A DNA stretch of 64,000 bases, taken from assembly GCF_004379255.2 (NCBI RefSeq), contig NW_024599046.1:58138-122137 (forward strand), read 5' to 3'. The notes below the pieces were generated by a model, which worked only from the letters and a program-made list of their open reading frames with translations, did not search any database and was not told the origin of the DNA. This document shows, piece after piece, positions 56,205 through 64,000 of the stretch. Made by a program: the position numbers and the translations under genes. The stretch is from Salvia splendens (Eukaryota > Streptophyta > Magnoliopsida > Lamiales > Lamiaceae). Each line of letters starts with the position of its first letter. Position 1 is the first letter of the stretch.

Positions 56205-56426
56205 CTCCCTCCATCTCAATATAGTTGGATCGTATTCATTTTTAGATTGTCCCAAGGTAGTGAGTCATTTCTTTTTTTTTTTTTTTTGCAAAAACATTGT
56301 TCACTCTCATACTTTACACTTTTGTCATCTCTCTTATTTTATACGATTCATTTTAACTTTTAACACATTAAATTCTTAAATTTCATGTTCAAAAGAAATA
56401 CCCTAATTACCTCGGGACAAAGGGAG
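56205..56426. mobile_element. Stowaway-like MITE
   Basis: The left end is CTCCCTCCATCTCAATATAG and the right end, read inward, is CTCCCTTTGTCCCGAGG. TA follows the right end; the left flank is TG in place of TA. It has the size and terminal motif of a Tc1/mariner-type MITE. A poly-T tract lies near 56270-56288. Confidence 0.75.
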
Positions 56427-58437
56427 TACAATGGTGATGGTCGGAGAATTAAATATAAATAAAAAAACATAGATGTAGTAAGTACATCAATGTTATTGTT
56501 TACACAAAAAAACTTGAATAATAACCAACATCATATCACGAATACAAATCACACATAGAGCTATCAAATCGAAATTGATACATAACCCAATAATTAGATA
56601 TTTTGTATTTATGGTGTGGCATTTCTTTCATTGGAGATATCAGATAAACCATATTATAGCAACCCCTTTTTCATGTTGACGAGGGATGGGATGGCCCCAC
56701 AATTTCGCCAATTTGGGCTGCATTCTTCACTTTCAATTTGGGCCGTTAAACACCCCAACTACAAATATCATAAATACAAAATATTTTAGCAAATGTGTAC
56801 CATATAAACTCTACTCATTAAAATTTTTGCAAATCACACATAAAAGATAATATTATGTCAACAATGAATATAATAACTCAATCTGATAAATGGTAAATGA
56901 GATTCCAATTTGAGATATTTGCACTAAAAATACTCACTCAACCCTCAAGGGGACCATACAAATTTATTCTATTAGCAATTCTAGTTTTATCATATATATT
57001 CTACTCTCGAAATAATTGTTCACGTCCATTTATTTGAGTACTTATTCCTATTTAGTTTTAGTTTATAAACTAATGGTAAGTATTGCATGAAAAAGGAATC
57101 AAATAAAAATCATCAGACAGTATGACATGAATGGAAGTACGTTTTATATTTGTCCATAATTATTTCATGCTTAATGGTCCAAGTTTTGCGTCGTTTAACC
57201 ATTATATTTGAATTTATTTGAAGGAAAATATTCGTTAGAGTACTAACAATATACTAGTAAAATTGCATTACTTTAAAAAATAAAAGAAATAATGTGGGAC
57301 AAGATCAAGTCGATTAAAATGTAACCCGGCCTATTTTGAGATCTTCCTTTTTATTCAAACAAATATTTTGTAGATCTACAAAATATTTTTGTATCCTAAA
57401 AGAAAAAGGGATCAATAAGTATTGAAATTCAGACTTTTATAAAGTGGCAATATATAAAAACAAGACATATATAGCATTTTTTACTGGCATTTATATATAA
57501 AAAGATTCAAACTATTTTAAAGCTTAAAATACCCAATCCCCACCCAAATATATTCGGCTCATTAGCTAATTTGTGATAATTTAACAACGCATAACCCATA
57601 AAATCCATAATGGATAATGATAACAATGTGGGACTCTGTATTCACTTTCAAACTATATTAATTTCGGCACGTTGAAAGCTACTGGTAATATCTATAGTAA
57701 AATTGAATAAATGTCATAATGTTATATAATTATTACATTGCAGTGTGATAATAGTCATAATTAGTAGGGGTGTTAGTCGCATGAGAAATTGATAGAAAAA
57801 GGTGCTAATTAGATTTTATTTAGGGAAAAGTTGGCACCAACTGACAGTTAAGTATCAACAAAAAAAAATATAAATAAAAATATTTTCGCAAAAAGATGGT
57901 CATTTTTCATTTGCTGCCACTGTTTTACGTCAGATAATAAATTTGATTCCTAAAAATAATCAATTTTGGAAGTGATACAGTTTTTTTTTTTTAAAAATTG
58001 TTGGAGTGAAGAAAAAATAATTGAAGTAGTATTGTGAGATAATTGCTGAAAGTATGAAGTCATTAAATTTGATGAATGAATGAAAATGACAAAAGTGACT
58101 ATTTTTACATGGCTGAAGGAGAATGTATCTCAATTCTCAAGTTCCAATCCATAAATTTTATTTTGGTAATTAATATAGTAAGTATATACATACATGCATG
58201 ATATGATAAAAAAAAAATGAATGAAATCTTATATCTGAACCAAGTCAATCTGCATTGTGTTATTATCATCAAAATAATAATGGAATCTTATATCCATAAA
58301 TTTTACTTTGATATTAAGGAATCCCATGATTCCATGATTAATTACCTATAATTTCTTTTCGTTGTACAACTTGTCAAATACACAAAGGTCAAAACATGCC
58401 AAAGTTAGAGAAGCTATCAACGGAGAAAGATATGCAA
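56427..58437. other. AT-rich intergenic region
   Basis: About 2 kb without coding homology, RNA genes or clear element ends. Short A and T runs are common. Confidence 0.6.
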
Positions 58438-60352
58438 TTGATAGGCAATTGATTTGTAATTAATGTGTAATGTCTAGTCCTAGAATAGAATGATCCCTTA
58501 CCAAAGTTACAATGTAATCTTCTCTACTTAAAGGGAAGGAACCGTGGCATTACAATCATCAAAAAACAGAAAAGAAAAAAACATCTTCTCCTAAAAGCTT
58601 TCTTACTCAGTTTTTCCCTATGAATTGCCTAACTCTCGATTACCATCGTTAAGATGGTATCAGAGCAGGTTCATCCGGGCTTGAGACTCAGAAAAATTTC
58701 ATCACAGTCTCGAGTACCTTTCCCGACCCTTTGAAACCTGCGAAAAACAACCAACCATGTCAGATTCACCCCCAAAAACCAACACAGCCATAACCTTATC
58801 AGCAGAACAATTTGCTGAGTTTATGAAACTGAGCATGTCTCAGAACAACCAAACCCATCAGCCTTCATCCATCGAATCACTAGGCAAAGTACGCCTGGCA
58901 GAAAAACTTAACGGGAATAACTACCCGTTATGGTCTAAACTGATGAGTCGAGGCATCCGAGGAAAGGGTCTGTCATCTCACATCGATGGAGTTACAGACC
59001 CTCCCGCTCCGACAGATCCAGCCTATAACCGATGGCAGTAGAGGGACGATTGCTGCTTCAATTGGATTATAAGCAACCTCGACCCCAGCCTCGTAAACGA
59101 GGTGTCCCAGTACGAGACGGCTTATGACTTGTGGGACAGTCTAGCCACCACGTACGGGAGTGGCGCAGATTTGTTTCAAATTTCAGACCTGCACAGACAG
59201 ACATATAGCATCAAACAGGGAGATTCAACACTGGAAAACCTATGGCAAAAGTTACAAGATCTCTGGATATCAATTGACACCCGAGATCCCAACCCAATGG
59301 ATACTCCATCAGGCATCGAGAAGTGGAATCAGAACATACAAAGGCACCGGCTATACCAATTCGTATGGGCACTCGACGACAACAGATACAGCAAGATAAA
59401 GAGGGAAATCCTCAATATGGATCCAATACCAACAGCAAGGAAAGCATATGGACTAGTCAGAAGGGAGTTAGTGAATGAGAAATTACTCAACCCAGAGACG
59501 CGTGAATCCGGAATTGGAGTTGGACTCGCAGTGCACGATCGTAATCGAACACTCGGACCACAGAACCACCATTTCCAATCAAGGAACCCTAAAGAAGAAG
59601 ACAAAAGCAAATTAGTATGCAGTCACTGCGGAGGAAAGAAACACACGAAAGAGACGTGTTTCCACATCCACGGGTTCCCGGAGTGGTGGGAAGAAATGAA
59701 GAAGGCGAGACAAGCACGAAGTGCAGGCCGAACAGGTGGGACTAGGGGAGGCGGCAGAGCCGCAGCAGCGGTCGCCACCGATCGCGCCTCCTACGCCGGA
59801 AATGCTTCGACGGGTGGCAGCGTCCCCGGCGATAATGGTGAAATCAGAGCCGAAGAGAAGCCCCTAACCGCATCCGTCTCCGTGGCACGATCATGGTCCG
59901 AAGGTAATTCAGGGGAGAATGGAGCTCCCACTGGCGAAATCGCCGGCGGTATCGGCGGAAAAGAGAGAGACAGAGCGGCTAGGGTTCCCACATCCAGAGG
60001 AGGAGCGTCGGCTAGGGTTACAAGCCCAAGCCCCAAATTACCGAGCCCTAAATTACCCAACCCTTCTAAAATTCGAAACCTCCCCACACAAAAACCAAAT
60101 ATACCGTCCCAACCCCATCCCATAAAATATACTGCAAAAACACCCCCGAACCCTAAATATTTTCAAATTGACCCCAGACCTGGCCAACTCCCACACATTG
60201 ACCCCCACAACTCCCTTATATTACAACTATATACCTTTATGCTAGTAAGTTTTTTAGTTAAATCTAGGCCATTCATATTCGAATCCAATAATTTGTATTC
60301 AGCCTTTTTGATATTTTACGTATGGTATATAGTATATACATTGAAAATTTGA
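58438..60352 (+). mobile_element. Ty1/copia 5' fragment: partial LTR, primer site and gag
   Basis: TGGTATCAGAGCAGG (primer site core 58655-58666) follows an LTR-like stretch starting near TGATAGGCAATTG (about 58438). A copia-type gag follows. No protease, integrase, reverse transcriptase or 3' LTR is present; homology ends near 60250 in proline-rich sequence and plain intergenic DNA. The LTR lacks a clean CA end at the primer site. Truncated. Confidence 0.75.
58757..60352 (+). pseudogene. Copia gag with one in-frame TAG
   Basis: From ATG 58757 the frame reads ALTR-type gag: GKVRLAEKLNGNNYPLWSKL near residue 50, AYNRWQ, a TAG at 59039-59041, then RDDCCFNWIISNLDP, TAYDLWDSLATTYGSG, and the zinc knuckle CSHCGGKKHTKETCFHIHGF with WW after it. 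The parts before and after the stop are in the same frame (531 sense codons in all). After the knuckle it becomes Gly/Ala/Arg and Pro rich and then runs into non-element sequence. The stop makes it likely non-functional. Confidence 0.82.
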
Positions 60353-60359
60353 ATTTATT

Positions 60360-60860
60360 TAATAAAAATAAGTAATTATAAATTAAAACGTGTACTCCAC
60401 TATGGTTATCTATGAAAAAATATATCTTCATTTGATTCAACCTAAAGGCTATAATAATAAGTACGTAGCCTAATCTAGCTATAATATTTCGATGGAGCGT
60501 CAATATAGTTTGGCCCCCAACTTTTATAATTCATCATAATTCTCATGGGTTACTACTCTAATAACCTTAATTAATTACGTGACATTAAATTATTTGCCAA
60601 TTCAACTTCCATGCTCTTAACATTTTTTCTCAATCTACATACATGGTACAAAAATATTACTAGTATGAATTAGTTTGATAAATCATAATTCGACAATTTA
60701 AATTCTGAAAGATGGTATCGACTCTCAGTCTTAATTGTGTAGCTAGTGGAATTCATCATTAAATTGCTATATATAATAGGTAACCGAAAATTTACAGAGA
60801 ATTAAGCTATCACTACAAATAAAACAAAAATAAATCTTTTAGTCTATTGAGAATGTAAAT
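60360..60860. other. AT-rich intergenic, no feature seen
   Basis: No coding or repeat feature recognised. Confidence 0.6.
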
Positions 60861-60863
60861 TTA

Positions 60864-61787
60864 GTGTCCACAATGGTGGCCCTTGAAGGCCACCAAAGTT
60901 GGCCCGGCCACGAAATGTGGCTCTCCATGGCCCTCCGCAATGGTAAATAAACAAAAACAACAAGGGCCACGAAATGTGGCCCTCTCCAAAAAAAAATTAA
61001 TTTGTTTACTTTTTTTAATTATATTTTTTAATTTAACTACAACAAAATAATTTAGAAAATAAACATAATTTAATAAAAAAGCGAATTACAGACAAATTTT
61101 CGTCGTATTATAGATAGAGGAAAATTATACATAGAAAATTTTTAAAAAACACTACACAACAGACGCCACCCGTCCTACTCGGTGGTGTCATCGGAATCCG
61201 GCACGTCTTCATCACCACCCCCACTGCCCCCACTGCCGCTAGCTCCGCCCATCTCCGACCCATCGGCCCACCCCAACTTCGACCTCAATCTAAGAATGAG
61301 GTCGTAGCACATCTTCTTGGTGAGAGGGTCTGTCGACTTCTCGTACAAGGACAAGTTATCCCCAAGTTACTTCATCATCTGCACCTCCAGTATTTGAGCC
61401 AACGCGGCAGTCGGTGATGAACCCGGTATTGCGGAGATTGTGGACTCCACATCTGATTTGGGAAGTTGTCGTATCCCAAGTCTCCATACCCCGGGGAATC
61501 ACCATCTCCACCTTGCATCTTTGGTAGGATTTTAATTAGGATTTTGTGGTGTTTAAGTGTAAAATGGAGTGGAAAAAATGGAAATGGAAATGGTAGTATT
61601 TATAAAAGAATTTTTGAAAATTTAAAAAAAAAATAATTTTTCGCGGCCCAGCCGCGTTTTGTGGCCCGCTGCAGTGGAGGGCCGCGGCTCCCTCGTGGCT
61701 CTTGGCCCTCAGCCGCGAATCGTGGCTCTCTGCAGTGGGGGCCGCGCACCCGAGCCACGGGCCGTGGCTCCCCCACTGTGGACACTC
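60864..61787 (-). mobile_element. Harbinger deletion derivative with ORF1 ends only
   Basis: TTA flanks both sides (60861-60863 and 61788-61790). Ends are GTGTCCACAATGG on the left and, read inward, GAGTGTCCACAGTGG on the right. On the minus strand a TATAAATAC box (about 61595) and leader are followed by an ATG (about 61518) coding MQGGDGDSPGYGDLGYDNFP, then a jump to an ORF1-like C-terminus (SLYEKSTDPLTKKMCYDLI, ending in acidic Gly/Ser-rich residues near 61170). The central DNA-binding part is deleted. Palindromic GGGCCACGAAATGTGGCCC-type sequences fill both ends. Confidence 0.75.
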
Positions 61788-61790
61788 TTA

Positions 61791-62574
61791 TGTTTCAAAA
61801 TATACAGTACTATCACCTACTTAGAAAGTGTATTCCATTTAGGTGACTCAGCTAATTGCAAATAAAAGTGTACGTAAAAAAATTAAGGTGTAGTGAGACA
61901 GTTATGTCCTCAATATAATGACATTTTCTTCTATGCTCTCAATTTTGATTAGTACTAGTATTTTTTAATAAGTTTCAATTGCTTCTATAATTTTGTGTTT
62001 TTATAAGATAAGTTTATTGCAGCGAATGATGTCTTTAATTTTATAAGAGATGGAAATTAAGAATTTCTAGCATCTTTATTTTTGTTTGGATAATAATAAT
62101 AATAGTCTATAACATACGAAAACTATCCCACAGAAAAACACACTCAGAAATAAATTTTCATTTAACACATCAATATATATTACTAACAATTAATATGGTG
62201 TATTTATTGAAAAAATGGATAAATTAAGACGTTTCATCTATAATTAATAGATTGATGTTCGAATCATTTCCGTTGAGTATTTGGCAGCCAAGTCAAACAA
62301 TTGATGTAAGCATTAACAAATTATGTGTGTATTTTTTGTTTTATTGTATCTGTATTATGTGTAAGAATACGAAGGGGTAAAAAAAATGAACGGAGGAAAA
62401 TTTGTAGTATACAGTTATTGTTTACAGAAAATAATTATTATTTTTGTTATTCTTATTTTTTATTGAGGCAGGGGAGATTAAGAAATGCGCTCAAGTCTGT
62501 ACAACATACACAAAGGTACTGAATACTACCAGTAACTTACAAAGTACTATGTGTTAATACTTAATATTACAAAA
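61791..62574. other. AT-rich intergenic, no feature seen
   Basis: No gene or recognisable repeat end was found. Confidence 0.6.
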
Positions 62575-62576
62575 TA

Positions 62577-62865
62577 CTCCCCCCGTCCCAGTTTAAGAGT
62601 AAGATATAGTTATGACACGAGTTTTAAGAAATTTGTGGAGTGTGTAATAAATGAAGTGAGGTAGTGGTTATTGGAGTGTGTAATAATTGAAGTGGTGTAG
62701 TGGAAAGTATGACCCTTTTGACTTTTTGTATGTTTAGAATTTTGTTTTGTTTTATTTTTATGAAAGTAACGACATTTGAGTGTAAATTTGATGAATAATT
62801 AGGTTAAATTTTATGTCCAAATATGGTAGATTCTAAATGTGACTCTTAAATTGGGACGGAGGGAG
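62577..62865. mobile_element. Stowaway-like MITE with TA duplications
   Basis: This 289-bp element starts CTCCCCCCGTCCCAGTTTAA and ends, read inward, CTCCCTCCGTCCCAATTTAA, flanked by TA (62575-62576 and 62866-62867). The TIRs match over about 24 bp with a few mismatches. It has an internal direct repeat of GGAGTGTGTAATAA-type sequence near 62636 and 62673. Non-coding. Confidence 0.88.
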
Positions 62866-63047
62866 TAAATTATTATTTACTTTTTATCAACGGAATCAAG
62901 GTCAAATTCGTCACATGAGATAATGTAAAGATCCAAATTGAGTAGAATTGTGTCTTACCTATGTTACACTATGAATGTATTACAAAGAAATCACAAATGC
63001 AAGCATACATCATTACTCCATTATAAACATAATTTACAATTTTTTTA

Positions 63048-64000
63048 GGGTGAACTACAAAATTGGTCCATGGACTAAGGGTTTATCTCAAAATTGGTCC
63101 TTTGGCCATTTTTATACGAAAATACCCTTTTAAGGGTTTGAGCAATTTGGTCTTCTTACACTTTTAACATTTTAAATATGATATTATTTCAGTGATGTAT
63201 TAAATCTGATATTATTTCAAAATTGCTACTATAATTCTTCTTCCCTTTTGTCATCCTTCACTTTGTTTCTTTATTTCAATATTAGATTAATTTTATAAAA
63301 TTAAATTTTAAATTTATATTTTTAAATATCAATAAATTTTTATCAATTAAAATTATTAATTCATGGACACTATAAATACTGATTAAAACTATTAATTTTT
63401 GTTATTTAATATAATATTCAGTTGAATAGAAGAAGTACAAAAAAAATAATATTAATCATGATGGAAAAAATGAGATCTATTCTACTTAGCCTTCGTTCGG
63501 TTATTATAATTGCGTGTGATTATATATTATGAAGTTGACTAAAATTTGATACTACTAAAAACTTTATATAGGAGTATTTTGTTTAAATTTCTAGTTACTT
63601 TTGATTATTTTCAAATAAATAAACAAAAATTATATTAGTCTTACATTATGCATATTTATTTCAGAATAATCGTGTTATATGATCTATTTATGATTAAAAC
63701 TATTAAATATGGATTAAAACTAAGTTGCCGTCAGCATACTTTATTGATTAAATATTAGACACTATCAAATATTGATTAAAATTATTAATTTGTTATTTAA
63801 TAATTTTAATAATTAATAAAAATTTATTGATATTTAAAAATTTAAATTAAAATTTATTTTTATATATTAAATCTAATATTGAAATAAAGAAACCACAATG
63901 AAGGATGACAAAAAGGAGAAGAATAATAATTTTGAAATAATATCAAATTTAATACATCACTGAAATAATATCAGATTTAAAATGTTAAAAGTGTAAAAAG
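63048..64000. mobile_element. Long-TIR (Mutator-like) non-autonomous element, right end outside the window
   Basis: Sequence from about 63160 to 63350 (starting TACACTTTTAACATTTTAAA) returns in inverse orientation at about 63800-63995, so the arms are at least 190 bp. The outer left part (ACAAAATTGGTCCATGGAC from about 63057) should have its partner just beyond 64000. The middle is AT-rich and non-coding. Very long TIRs suggest the Mutator superfamily; the 9-bp duplication cannot be tested here. Confidence 0.7.

Noticed and set aside
1..64000. tRNA, rRNA or organellar DNA insertions
   Set aside because: No cloverleaf-like gene or rRNA core motif was noticed by eye. A tRNAscan or Rfam search would settle this.

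Overview
This is a nuclear-genome window from a flowering plant. Three host genes look complete, one is a pseudogene, and most of the remaining sequence is transposable elements of plant families. The host genes have short GT-AG introns in AT-rich sequence, and the best protein matches are to eudicot families. The element types (Ty3/gypsy chromovirus, Ty1/copia, PIF/Harbinger, hAT, Stowaway-type MITEs) are typical of angiosperms. A Lamiales source is my guess and cannot be proven from the window. Nothing prokaryotic, organellar or viral was seen.

Layout. 1-4.6 kb: decayed minus-strand Ty3/gypsy element carrying a 957-bp non-autonomous hAT insertion with a perfect 8-bp target duplication. 5.0-8.3 kb: a MITE in a TA microsatellite, then several nested PIF/Harbinger pieces (broken transposase, broken ORF1, clustered TIR ends). 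8.7-9.5 kb: three MITEs. 9.6-16.7 kb: pseudogene of a PHT4/ANTR-type plastid anion transporter, split by a Ty1/copia element (11492-16512). 17.5-19.4 kb: a six-exon CRCK3-like receptor-like cytoplasmic kinase. 19.7-22.7 kb: LTR element without gag-pol, containing an array of short palindromic repeats. 22.7-31.7 kb: cytosolic alpha-glucan phosphorylase (PHS2 type), with a 5'-UTR intron enlarged by a Ty3/gypsy-type element and 15 coding exons that sum to an open 846-codon frame. 32.2-34.4 kb: convergent SR45a-like splicing regulator on the minus strand, six coding exons, with a TATA box and a heat-shock-element-like motif. 34.6-41.7 kb: Harbinger ORF1 relic, a probable solo LTR, a decayed hAT transposase gene, and a 1514-bp solo LTR with perfect 5-bp target duplication. 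41.7-53.6 kb: large minus-strand Tekay/Del-like chromovirus with ~2.6-2.8 kb LTRs and several pol-breaking mutations. 53.85-55.9 kb: structurally complete PIF/Harbinger element with an intact 395-residue DDE transposase, TIRs and TAA duplications. 55.9-64 kb: AT-rich intergenic sequence with MITEs, a copia gag remnant, a deleted Harbinger derivative, and a long-TIR element cut by the window end.

The phosphorylase, the kinase and the SR45a-like gene are independent single-copy-type genes with no sign of joint regulation. The phosphorylase and SR45a genes converge with about 450 bp between stop codons. The region reads as a small gene island in repeats. I found no convincing new biological system. 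The most interesting points are structural: the copia element whose 5' LTR is preceded by a second copy of its own 3' internal end (and missing host exons), the palindromic repeat array in the non-coding LTR element, the retroelement in the phosphorylase 5'-UTR intron plus a GC-AG intron, and the intact single-ORF Harbinger element beside several broken relatives.
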